A DNA stretch of 13,637 nucleotides. It comes from an uncultured Bacilli bacterium. GTDB lineage: Bacteria; Bacillota_I; Bacilli_A; RF39; UBA660. A program made the translations under genes and the position numbers. A model generated the notes under the pieces. That model did no database searches, was not told the DNA's origin, and saw nothing but the letters and a program-made list of their open reading frames with translations. This document shows positions 1 to 6,602 of this stretch, one piece after another. Where the stretch lies: positions 1-13,637 of the forward strand of contig CALVRQ010000022.1 of the NCBI GenBank assembly GCA_944358685.1, given 5' to 3'. How positions within the stretch are numbered: position 1 is the stretch's first letter; every line of letters begins with the position of its first letter.

Positions 1-178
1 ACTCAAAGTGCTTATTTGTTATACAATATTCTTGTTCAAGAAAGTGTATCAACATGGAATATTTTACTATAAAAGGACATTTTTCTAGCCCCCTCAATTG
101 ATAAAACTTTTCTTTATCGTAATACTCTGTTTTTAATTCGTGTGGGATATATCTTTGAATTTGTGATATAATTGCCAT
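1..178 (-). CDS. Partial unrecognised protein, N-terminal 59 codons
   Basis: An open frame starts at an ATG (minus strand, 178-176) and runs to the left edge without a stop. The protein begins MAIISQIQRYIPHELKTEYY and continues with a DKEKFYQLRGLEKC segment. A Shine-Dalgarno match AAAGGA (minus strand, 194-189) lies 10 nt upstream, inside the bulge of a strong hairpin. In DNA this AT-rich, 59 codons without a stop is unlikely by chance but not impossible. The fragment is charged and aromatic-rich, with no signal peptide or membrane segment in the visible part. I do not recognise a family. It is transcribed divergently from the small membrane protein gene at 354. The plus-strand frames here close by positions 72, 88 and 101 and look non-coding. 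The call rests on the open frame, the start site and the divergent layout. Confidence 0.5.
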   Translation of the reverse strand, partial: MAIISQIQRYIPHELKTEYYDKEKFYQLRGLEKCPFIVKYSMLIHFLEQEYCITNKHFE

Positions 179-238
179 AAGCAATAAGTCCTTTCGTATA
201 ATTTTTCTTCAATTAATATTTTATACGACTTATTGCTT
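179..238 (-). promoter_or_regulatory. Hairpin with the Shine-Dalgarno site in its bulge
   Basis: A long stem forms from 179-189 paired with 228-238 (GCAATAAGT/ACTTATTGC plus flanking A-T pairs), continued by CGTATAA/TTATACG (195-201 with 221-227). The only interruption is a 5-nt bulge at 190-194. In the minus-strand transcript this bulge reads AAAGG, the Shine-Dalgarno core of the leftward gene, whose ATG begins right after the stem base. This suggests translational control by RNA structure. An alternative reading is a plus-strand intrinsic terminator, because the plus-strand stem is followed by six T (237-242). In that case it would end a transcript entering from the left edge. Both roles could coexist. 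Confidence 0.6.
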
Positions 239-249
239 TTTTCTAGTTT

Positions 250-311
250 ACTGATCTCACATCAATTGTAACTCTACAAGCAAAACTATTTTAGTTTTCA
301 TATCAGTTGAT
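250..311. repeat. Nested inverted repeats in the divergent intergenic region
   Basis: ATCAATTG (261-268) faces CAGTTGAT (304-311), pairing over 8 positions with one G-T. Between them lies a perfect hairpin, AAAACTA-TTT-TAGTTTT (282-298). A competing pair, ACTGAT (250-255) with ATCAGT (302-307), shares the right arm. The right arm overlaps the -35 of the rightward promoter, and the left arm overlaps a possible leftward -10 (TACAAT, minus strand 270-265, with a poor -35). The layout would suit a shared operator or a structured leader, but AT-rich DNA produces such pairings readily. Confidence 0.4.
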
Positions 312-335
312 TTTTACTCAAATATTAGTTATAAT
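307..335 (+). promoter_or_regulatory. Promoter of the small membrane protein gene
   Basis: TTGATT (307-312), a 17-bp spacer and a perfect TATAAT (330-335) form a vegetative sigma-factor promoter. It is followed by the ribosome site AGGTGAT (344-350) and the ATG at 354. The leader would be only about 12 nt long. Confidence 0.75.
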
Positions 336-353
336 ATTTAGCCAGGTGATATT

Positions 354-686
354 ATGGATTTAAATAAAATAAATCAGAATATTGATGTTCTGTTAGATTT
401 TAATAATAAATATGAAAGTAAAAAAGAAAAAATTAAAGGAACACCAGTAAAATTGAGCCATACATGTATATGTGGAGCAACTAGTAGTTTAGTAGCTATG
501 TTCAGTATAGATAATCATTTTTTGAGTGGTACATTGCTTGCTAGTTTAGGTGGTTATGCTATTGGATGTACTATTCCTTATATTATAAAAAAAATTAGAA
601 TAGCTGATTTAGATTACCAGATATATATGAATGACAAAATTATTAATGATTTGGAAAATGAAAAAGCAAAAATTATACGTAGATAG
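354..686 (+). CDS. Small hypothetical membrane protein, 110 aa
   Basis: The protein has three parts. Residues 1-32 form a charged, Lys/Asn/Asp-rich probable helix. A central hydrophobic block (about 36-77) contains two likely membrane segments, the second Gly-rich (ASLGGYAIGCTIPYII). The charged C-terminal helix ends in KIIRR. There is no signal peptide and no enzyme motif. The start is fixed by AGGTGAT 3 nt upstream and by the promoter at 307-335, and the gene closes in its own terminator, so it is a single-gene transcript. The topology resembles small two-helix membrane proteins with cytoplasmic coiled-coil arms, as seen in some holin-like and toxin-like families, but no residue pattern ties it to one. 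It is divergent from the partial gene at 1-178 and may share control with it. Function unknown. Confidence 0.75.
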   Translation: MDLNKINQNIDVLLDFNNKYESKKEKIKGTPVKLSHTCICGATSSLVAMFSIDNHFLSGTLLASLGGYAIGCTIPYIIKKIRIADLDYQIYMNDKIINDLENEKAKIIRR

Positions 687-715
687 ATATTTTTAGACAA
701 AATATCTATTTTTTT
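683..715 (+). terminator. Intrinsic terminator overlapping the stop codon
   Basis: A perfect 11-bp stem ATAGATATTTT (683-693) / AAAATATCTAT (699-709) has a 5-nt loop and is followed by a T run (709-715). The TAG stop (684-686) lies inside the stem. Confidence 0.85.
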
Positions 716-736
716 ATATTTTATTTGTGTTAATTA

Positions 737-765
737 TTGTCAAATTCTTTTTAAAATGTTATATT
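737..765 (+). promoter_or_regulatory. Promoter of the ANL enzyme-kinase-murD unit
   Basis: TTGTCA (737-742), a 17-bp spacer and TATATT (760-765) make a good sigma-A-type promoter. Transcription would begin near 772, about 30 nt before the ATG at 802. Any start upstream of this point, such as the in-frame GTG at 727, would lie outside the transcript. Confidence 0.7.
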
Positions 766-787
766 TTAATTGTATATTACAGTGATC

Positions 788-794
788 AGGGGGG
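788..794 (+). promoter_or_regulatory. Ribosome binding site fixing the ANL enzyme start
   Basis: AGGGGGG ends 7 nt before the ATG at 802. It selects this ATG over the in-frame GTG at 727, which has no such site and lies upstream of the promoter. Confidence 0.8.
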
Positions 795-801
795 AAAGAA
801 A

Positions 802-2649
802 ATGAACAATGAAAATATACAAAGTAGTATGATGTCAGATGTAAATAGAATGAAGTTAGATAGGAGTGGAAGTAAAAAAATGACAGGGTATGCTTCAATA
901 GATCGACCTTATGAAGCAGATGCTAATTTTTTTCAAAAACATCCTATGATTCCTAATTTGAGTATTTATAATGCAGTTTTGGCCATGAGTTTGCCATACC
1001 GAAAAGAAGATGCATTAAATTGTTATGATTTAACAGTTACTTATGATGAATTAATTAGGGATGCGAAAGCTTTATCAAAAGGATTGAAAGAGTTGGGAGT
1101 TAAGAAAGGTGATATTGTTACTTGTTTAATGCCTAATTTTTATCAAGCTGTGGTTACTTTTTTTGCTGCTAATCGTATTGGTGCGGTAACTAGTTTTTTA
1201 AATTCTAGGGCTGAGGCAGAAGAAGTAAAATATTATTTGAATTTATTTGAATCAAAAGTATTTGTCAATTATGATAAGACTCGTGAGTATAATGAAGAAA
1301 TTAAAAGAGATACTTCAGTTGAGTATGTAGTGACTTTGGATAGTAAGGATTTGAATAAATATGGATTTGAAGAAGAAACTGATAAGATAATTGGTAATAG
1401 TGATTTTATTTCTTACCGTGATATGAAGTTGGTTGGTGATTATTATAAACAATGGATAAATACTTTATATGGTAAGAAAAATGATGCTTTAATTTTGTTT
1501 ACTAGTGGTACTACGGGTTTACCCAAATCGGTTCTACTTACTAATGAAAATTTCATTGCTTCAGGAACTTATCTTAAAAATTCGGCTAACATTCCAGTAA
1601 CACATGGTGAAAAGTGTTTAGTTAGTGTTCCATTTTGTTATCCTTATGGTTTTGCTACTTCTACATTGATGTCTTTTCTTTGTGGAAGACAGGTTATTTT
1701 AGCACCTAATGTGTCAGCTGATAATATTAATTATTTTTTAGAGAAAAAACCAAATATTATTTTTGGTAGTCCTGCTTTGCTTGAACTTGTTAGAAGAAAT
1801 ACTAAAGATGATACTGATTTATCATCTGTTCATACATTTATTTCTGGTGGTGATTTTTTAACACCTAAAAATGCGGAGAGTGGAATGGAATTTTTTAGAA
1901 AACATGGTTCAGATGTGATTATGTGTAATGGTTCTGGTAATGCGGAAACTTCTGCTAATAGTACTACTACTTATGGTTTACCAATTAAACCAGAAACAGT
2001 TGGAAGACCTTTAGTTGGAACTGATGCAATTATTTTAGATAAAGATACTGGTGAAGAGTTAAAATATGGGGAAACTGGTATACTTTGTGTTAGAGGAAAA
2101 CATGTGTTTAAAGGATATTATAAGAGACCTGATTTAACAGATAAAGTTTGGATTGAGCATGATGGAAAAGTATATTTTAATACTGAAACATTAGGTCATC
2201 TTGATGAAGACGGTTATTTTACTTTGACTGGTCGTCAATCACGCTTTTATATTAGGTCTGATTTAAATAAAGTATATTGTGATAAGGTTCAAAATATTAT
2301 TGGAACTGTTGATGGTGTTGAGAATTGTGCAGTAGTTAAAATGCCTGATGAAAAGAATCTTTATGTTGGCAAAGCTTATGTTGTTTTAAAAGAAGGAATG
2401 CCACGTGATGAAGTTACTGATGAATATATTAGAAAATGCTTGGAAAGTCCAAGGGTTATTAATGATGATGGAGATACTGTTCAATTAAAACCATTTGAAG
2501 TTCCAGAGACTTTTGAGTTTGTTGATACATTACCAAGAACAAAAGCTGATAAGATTGATTATTTGACACTTGAAAAAATGGCTGAAGAAGAAGCTAAAGC
2601 AAATGAAAAGGCTAAAAAAGGAACTCAAAAAGTGATAAAGAATAATTAG
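802..2649 (+). CDS. Divergent class I adenylate-forming (ANL) enzyme
   Basis: A 615-aa protein of the AMP-binding acyl-CoA synthetase/adenylation superfamily, which activates carboxylates as acyl-adenylates. The P-loop is intact at residues 232-242 (TSGTTGLPK). The A5 region reads GSGNAETS (377-384) and keeps the Mg-binding Glu382 but has SG for the usual YG. The signature TGD of motif A7 is replaced by TET (461-463), so the Asp that normally binds the AMP ribose is missing. The hinge motif after GR (477-478) reads QSRFYI, with Arg where an Asp or Lys hinge residue is usual. The C-terminal catalytic Lys appears conserved (PRTKADKID, Lys584), although the preceding Gly is Asp. A Lys/Glu-rich tail ends the protein. 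The substrate cannot be told: it could be a real acyl-activating enzyme of an uncommon clade or one with reduced activity. It is probably cytoplasmic, co-transcribed with the kinase-like gene 18 bp downstream. Confidence 0.85.
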   Translation: MNNENIQSSMMSDVNRMKLDRSGSKKMTGYASIDRPYEADANFFQKHPMIPNLSIYNAVLAMSLPYRKEDALNCYDLTVTYDELIRDAKALSKGLKELGVKKGDIVTCLMPNFYQAVVTFFAANRIGAVTSFLNSRAEAEEVKYYLNLFESKVFVNYDKTREYNEEIKRDTSVEYVVTLDSKDLNKYGFEEETDKIIGNSDFISYRDMKLVGDYYKQWINTLYGKKNDALILFTSGTTGLPKSVLLTNENFIASGTYLKNSANIPVTHGEKCLVSVPFCYPYGFATSTLMSFLCGRQVILAPNVSADNINYFLEKKPNIIFGSPALLELVRRNTKDDTDLSSVHTFISGGDFLTPKNAESGMEFFRKHGSDVIMCNGSGNAETSANSTTTYGLPIKPETVGRPLVGTDAIILDKDTGEELKYGETGILCVRGKHVFKGYYKRPDLTDKVWIEHDGKVYFNTETLGHLDEDGYFTLTGRQSRFYIRSDLNKVYCDKVQNIIGTVDGVENCAVVKMPDEKNLYVGKAYVVLKEGMPRDEVTDEYIRKCLESPRVINDDGDTVQLKPFEVPETFEFVDTLPRTKADKIDYLTLEKMAEEEAKANEKAKKGTQKVIKNN

Positions 2650-2667
2650 GAATAATGGGGTGACAAA

Positions 2668-4476
2668 ATGAGTACTGGTAAGTTTTTCTTATTTGAAGCG
2701 TTAATTTATTTATTATTGCTTGTTGTTGTATTTTTTAGTAAAAGAAGATTAAGAAATTTAGAAAATAAAATATATTCTTATCTGATTGTAATTGCACTAA
2801 TTGAGCTTGTTTTAGAAATTATTTTAGATTTTGTTGGGCCATTATATCAAACAACACCAATATTAAGTTATAGTGTGGCCAAAATATATTTGATTTTCTT
2901 ATTGCTTTGGGCAACTACCTTGTGTACATATATTGTAACGATTGCTTTGCAGATGAAACGGAAGCAGAAATTAATTAAAAAAGTTCATAGATTTTTTATC
3001 GGATTTTTTATAGTTTTTGCTTTAATTGATTCTGTGTTACCAATTTATTTCTATTATAAAGGTGATATTGCATATACTTATGGTAGTAGTGTAAATTTAA
3101 TTTATTTGGCAACTGTGTTATTTTGTTTTATTGCTTGTGTTTCAGTGGCATGGAATTTTAGAAATTTTAAAGATAAAAGATTTTTGCCACTTGTAGTATT
3201 TGTAATTTTTGGCAGTGTTTGTTCAGCAGTTCAGTATTTTAATCCAGGTTTGTTATTAGCAACCGCTGTACATGTTTTCGTAACTTTTCTTATGTATTTT
3301 ACTATCGAAAATCCAGATGTACAGATGATGGAAGAATTATATAAAAATAAAAAACTGATTGAGAAATCTAATCAAGATACTTCTAATTTCTTGTTTAGAA
3401 TGACCCAAGAAATTAAAAAGCCGGTTAAGGATATTATTGGGGTAAGTGCTGAACTTCAAGGTTGTAATAATATTGATGAAATTAAAGAGAAAATTAAATA
3501 TATTAATAATACTGGTACTGAGTTAGATTATTTAATAAATGATGCTTTAGATGTGTCTAGTATGACAACTAAAAGACTTAAAATTTATGATAGTCGTTAT
3601 AATGCCGTGAATCTTTTTAAAGAAATTGAATATCGTTTTGAACAACAAATTGATAAAAAGATTAAGTTTAATTGTGCAATAAGCAATGTACTTCCTAGTT
3701 ATTTATATGGTGATTCTATTAAGCTAAAACAAGCGGTTAATTCTATTTTGACTAATGCTTTAGAACATACTAATGAAGGCGATATTAATTTAGAGGTTAA
3801 CGGAATTATTAAATATGGAGTTTGCAGACTTATTATTACGATTAGTGATACTGGTATTGGTATGAGTATTGAAGAAGTTAACAATATTTTAAGTTTAAAT
3901 AGTGATGAATTATCACAGATTGATTTGCGTAATCGTGATGGTGAGGTTTTGAGTTTAAAAGAGGTTAAAAAGTTGGTTTCATTGCTTGGTGGTAATTTAA
4001 TGGTTAAAAGTGATGAAGTTGGAACAACGGTTAATATTGTGCTTGAGCAGAAAATTGTTGAATCCAAAGAAACGGAAATTTCTAAAAAACTTGAAAGTTA
4101 TGAGCAAAGTTTGTATCGTAATAAAAGAGTTATGGTTGTTGATGATGACGCGAAGGAGCTTGCTAAGATAACAACATTCCTTGAAAATCACGATGCTGAA
4201 GTTAGTGGATCACTTTTTGGAAGAGATGTAATTGAAAAAATTGCTTCTAATATTAAGTATGATTTAATAATATTAGATGATGAGACTTCTACATTCAGTG
4301 CTTTAGATGTTTTGAATGAACTTAAGAAAAATAAGAAGTTTAATACTCCAGTTGTAGTTATGATAAATGACAATAAAGAGTTTATTAAATTACATTATCT
4401 ACAAGATGGTTTTGCAGATTGTATTATGAAATCTAAATTGGAGTCAGAAGTTAATAGAATAATGAAAAGGTTTTAA
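2668..4476 (+). CDS. Seven-helix hybrid histidine-kinase-like protein, His replaced by Gln
   Basis: A 602-aa protein. Residues 1-215 hold about seven hydrophobic helices and end in YFTIENPD, like the N-terminal 7TM sensor regions of some kinases. A helical linker leads to a dimerisation-like helix reading FLFRMTQEIKKPVKDIIG (about 241-258), where the usual phospho-acceptor His of M-S-H-E-I-R-T-P is Gln247. The ATPase-like domain keeps the N-box Asn363 (LTNALEHT) and DTGIGM (Asp394), but the second glycine box (GxGLGL) is absent. The C-terminal receiver keeps the acidic pocket (Asp492-494), acceptor Asp537 and Lys588, but the switch Thr/Ser is Asn567. It therefore probably cannot autophosphorylate in the normal way and may sense, scaffold or bind nucleotide. 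GGGGTGA precedes the ATG, and the 18-bp gap implies an operon with the ANL gene. A hybrid kinase acting with another partner is possible. Confidence 0.85.
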   Translation: MSTGKFFLFEALIYLLLLVVVFFSKRRLRNLENKIYSYLIVIALIELVLEIILDFVGPLYQTTPILSYSVAKIYLIFLLLWATTLCTYIVTIALQMKRKQKLIKKVHRFFIGFFIVFALIDSVLPIYFYYKGDIAYTYGSSVNLIYLATVLFCFIACVSVAWNFRNFKDKRFLPLVVFVIFGSVCSAVQYFNPGLLLATAVHVFVTFLMYFTIENPDVQMMEELYKNKKLIEKSNQDTSNFLFRMTQEIKKPVKDIIGVSAELQGCNNIDEIKEKIKYINNTGTELDYLINDALDVSSMTTKRLKIYDSRYNAVNLFKEIEYRFEQQIDKKIKFNCAISNVLPSYLYGDSIKLKQAVNSILTNALEHTNEGDINLEVNGIIKYGVCRLIITISDTGIGMSIEEVNNILSLNSDELSQIDLRNRDGEVLSLKEVKKLVSLLGGNLMVKSDEVGTTVNIVLEQKIVESKETEISKKLESYEQSLYRNKRVMVVDDDAKELAKITTFLENHDAEVSGSLFGRDVIEKIASNIKYDLIILDDETSTFSALDVLNELKKNKKFNTPVVVMINDNKEFIKLHYLQDGFADCIMKSKLESEVNRIMKRF

Positions 4477-4488
4477 TTAAAACCTTTT
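4465..4488 (+). terminator. Perfect 24-bp palindrome across the kinase stop, weak terminator or attenuator
   Basis: AAAAGGTTTTAATTAAAACC and the following TTTT form an exact palindrome, giving a 10-bp stem with a 4-nt loop and a T run to 4489. The stop codon TAA (4474-4476) lies in it and the murD Shine-Dalgarno site starts 6 nt after it. Only two G-C pairs support the stem, so it would terminate weakly. No separate murD promoter is visible downstream of it, so partial read-through or attenuation seems likely. Confidence 0.5.
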
Positions 4489-4505
4489 TAGCTGGGAGGC
4501 AACTT

Positions 4506-5831
4506 ATGTTTAAAGATAAAAAAATATTTGTTTTAGGTATGGGTAAGAGTGGATGTTCAGTAGCTAAGTTATTGGCTGCTGACAACCATGTTTTAATTAC
4601 TGATGTTAAATGTGATGATTTAGATGTTATTAAAGAATTGGAAGAACTTGGAATTAATGTAATTATTACTAAGAATCAAAGCGAAATTTTTGATGATAGT
4701 TATGATTATGTGGTTAAAAATCCTGGAGTTAGATTAGATCATCCGGTTGTTCTAAAAGCCAAAGATTTTAATGTTCCTGTTATTACTGAATTGGAAGTGG
4801 CCTATAGGTATTTGCCTGAAGTTAAAATTGTAGGAATTACTGGCTCTAATGGTAAAACAACAACAACAATTATTGCTTATGAATTTTTGAAAGCAGCTGG
4901 ATTACCAGTACATTTAGCTGGCAATATTGGTTATCCACTATGTAGTCAAATAAAGGATATTCAAAATGGTGATATTTTAGTAGTGGAAATTTCTAGTCAT
5001 CAATTAGTTAATTTAGATACTTTTAAAGTTGATATTGCTGTTTTAACTAATTTATTTCCAGTACATTTAGATTTTTTTGGAACCTATGAAAAATATAAGT
5101 TAAATAAGCTTAGAATTTTTAGAAATCAAAGTGCTTTAGATGTTGCAATTTTAAATAAGGGTGATAATGAAGTTTGTGAGCTCACACAAAATTTAAAAGC
5201 GAAAAAAGTGTATTTTTCTTCTAAAGGTGATGCAGATATTTGTATAGACAAAAATGCTATTATTTATAAGGAAGAGAAGGTTGTAGAGACATCTGATATT
5301 AGAGTTAAAGGTGTGCATAATTATGAAAATATTATGGCAGCTATTTTAGTAGCTAAAGAGTTTAATGTTTCTAATAATGTTATTAAAGAGGTTTTGAATA
5401 ATTTTGCTGGAGTTGAGCACCGAATAGAGTTTGTTAGAAAGTTAAACGGTAGAGAATTTTATAATGATTCTAAAGCTACTAATGTTGATTCAACTATTAC
5501 AGCATTAAAGTCATTTGATAATGAAGTTGTGCTTATATTAGGTGGGTTAGACCGAGGACATAGTTTTGAGCCGCTTTTGCCTTATTTAACTCGTGTTAAA
5601 CATATTGTTTGCTATGGTGAGACGAAAGATAGAATTAAACAGTTTGCCCTTGATAATAATATTGATGTGACGGTTACTGATAATTTAGAAGAAGCAACTA
5701 AGGCTGCTTATAATATCTCTTCAGAAGGAGATACAATCTTGTTAAGTCCTTCTTGTGCAAGCTGGGATCAGTATAAAAGTTTTGAAGAAAGAGGTAATGA
5801 ATTTAAAAAAATTGTTAGTGAACTTTCCTAA
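4506..5831 (+). CDS. murD: UDP-N-acetylmuramoyl-L-alanine:D-glutamate ligase
   Basis: MurD adds D-glutamate to UDP-MurNAc-L-Ala with ATP in cytoplasmic peptidoglycan precursor synthesis. The 441-aa length is usual for the family. An N-terminal Rossmann-like domain starts with FVLGMGKSGCSVAKLL. The ATP-binding loop is GITGSNGKTTTT (110-121, Lys117). The central domain has EISSHQL and LTNLFPVHLDFFG. The C-terminal ligase domain has NDSKATN, GGLDRG and the signature LLSPSCASWDQYKSFEERG. All expected motifs are intact. GGGAGG (4494-4499) supports the ATG. It lies outside a division/cell-wall cluster, after the kinase-like gene, with a palindrome between them, and ends in a terminator. Its presence implies a peptidoglycan wall, which fits the sortase-type proteins downstream. 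Confidence 0.95.
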   Translation: MFKDKKIFVLGMGKSGCSVAKLLAADNHVLITDVKCDDLDVIKELEELGINVIITKNQSEIFDDSYDYVVKNPGVRLDHPVVLKAKDFNVPVITELEVAYRYLPEVKIVGITGSNGKTTTTIIAYEFLKAAGLPVHLAGNIGYPLCSQIKDIQNGDILVVEISSHQLVNLDTFKVDIAVLTNLFPVHLDFFGTYEKYKLNKLRIFRNQSALDVAILNKGDNEVCELTQNLKAKKVYFSSKGDADICIDKNAIIYKEEKVVETSDIRVKGVHNYENIMAAILVAKEFNVSNNVIKEVLNNFAGVEHRIEFVRKLNGREFYNDSKATNVDSTITALKSFDNEVVLILGGLDRGHSFEPLLPYLTRVKHIVCYGETKDRIKQFALDNNIDVTVTDNLEEATKAAYNISSEGDTILLSPSCASWDQYKSFEERGNEFKKIVSELS

Positions 5832-5847
5832 CAATTTTTATTTTTTT
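5807..5847 (+). terminator. Intrinsic terminator of the murD unit
   Basis: The stem AAAAATTGTTAG (5807-5818) / CTAACAATTTTT (5828-5839) is perfect with a 9-nt loop, followed by a T-rich tract to 5847. It contains the murD stop codon (5829-5831). Confidence 0.85.
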
Positions 5848-5898
5848 AACATTTGTTTGTTTTCCTATGTAAAATAAGGTAAAAAAGTGAAATAATAA

Positions 5899-5927
5899 TA
5901 GTCAAAATGATATAATTCTGTTATAAT
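5899..5927 (+). promoter_or_regulatory. Promoter of the acetyltransferase gene
   Basis: TAGTCA (5899-5904, 4 of 6 consensus), a 17-bp spacer and a perfect TATAAT (5922-5927). A second TATAAT at 5911-5916 could also serve. AGAAGGTG (5937-5944) then precedes the ATG at 5950. Confidence 0.6.
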
Positions 5928-5949
5928 TATAAATATAGAAGGTGTTTAT

Positions 5950-6504
5950 ATGAAGTATTTTGCCAAACTTATGGGCAACCGACTATATTTGTCGCCTTTA
6001 TGTACTGATGATGCTTCAATATTTGTTAAGTGGCTTAATGATAAGACAGTTAGTGAAAATATTGGTCTTGATACAAAGGTTATGACAGTAGAAAGAGAAA
6101 AGGAATGGCTGAGGGCAAATCAAAATGATTACAATTTTGGAATTGTTTTAAAAGAGGGTGATGAACTTATTGGCTTTTGTGGCCTTTCATATGTAGATTT
6201 AATACATAGGAATGCAGAACTTAAAATATTTATCGGTGATGATAAAAATAGAAGCCAAGGATATGGTAAAGAGGCTATTAAACTTTTGTTAGATTATAGC
6301 TTTAATAATTTGAATTTGAATAATATTATTCTTAAGGTATATTCATTTAATAAAAAAGCTATAAAGTTATATGAAAGTTTGGGCTTTAAAAAGTTTGGAG
6401 TGAGACATAAAACATATTATTTTAAAGGTGAATTTTATGATGAAATTTATTTAGAAGTTTTAAAAGATGAGTATAATGAAATTGAACCTTTTATATATGT
6501 TTAA
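5950..6504 (+). CDS. GNAT-family N-acetyltransferase, RimJ/RimL-like
   Basis: A 184-aa cytoplasmic acetyltransferase of the GNAT fold, which transfers acetyl from acetyl-CoA to an amine. The start LMGNRLYLSPLCTDDASIFVKWLND is typical of the RimJ/RimL (Acetyltransf_3) branch. The acetyl-CoA pyrophosphate loop is R-S-Q-G-Y-G at 101-106 (RxxGxG). The region NNIILKVYSFNKKAIKLYESLGF is the conserved beta5-alpha4 part. The substrate could be a protein N-terminus, a small molecule or an antibiotic, and nothing here decides it. The gene has its own promoter and stands between murD and the surface-protein operon. No clear terminator follows, so some read-through into the next promoter region is possible. 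Confidence 0.9.
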   Translation: MKYFAKLMGNRLYLSPLCTDDASIFVKWLNDKTVSENIGLDTKVMTVEREKEWLRANQNDYNFGIVLKEGDELIGFCGLSYVDLIHRNAELKIFIGDDKNRSQGYGKEAIKLLLDYSFNNLNLNNIILKVYSFNKKAIKLYESLGFKKFGVRHKTYYFKGEFYDEIYLEVLKDEYNEIEPFIYV

Positions 6505-6521
6505 ATTCGAAATGTGTTAAT

Positions 6522-6550
6522 TTGACAAATAATGCTTTTAATGGTATTAT
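6522..6550 (+). promoter_or_regulatory. Strong promoter of the surface-protein operon
   Basis: TTGACA (6522-6527) is a perfect -35, followed by a 17-bp spacer and TATTAT (6545-6550). It is the best promoter in the window. Transcription would start near 6557, giving a leader of about 45 nt with GGGGG (6592-6596) 6 nt before the ATG at 6603. Confidence 0.85.
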
Positions 6551-6602
6551 ATGCGACAAAACAAAAGAAAAAGCGTGATGAAATTAGAAATGGGGGATAT
6601 AT

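Noticed and set aside
727..801. N-terminal extension of the ANL enzyme from the GTG at 727
   Set aside because: It would overlap the promoter (737-765), has no ribosome site and adds a hydrophobic stretch foreign to the family. The ATG at 802 has a strong site.
3699..4373. Minus-strand open frames inside the kinase-like gene
   Set aside because: Shadows of the AT-rich coding strand, with no ribosome site and no recognisable protein. The plus-strand domains are clear.
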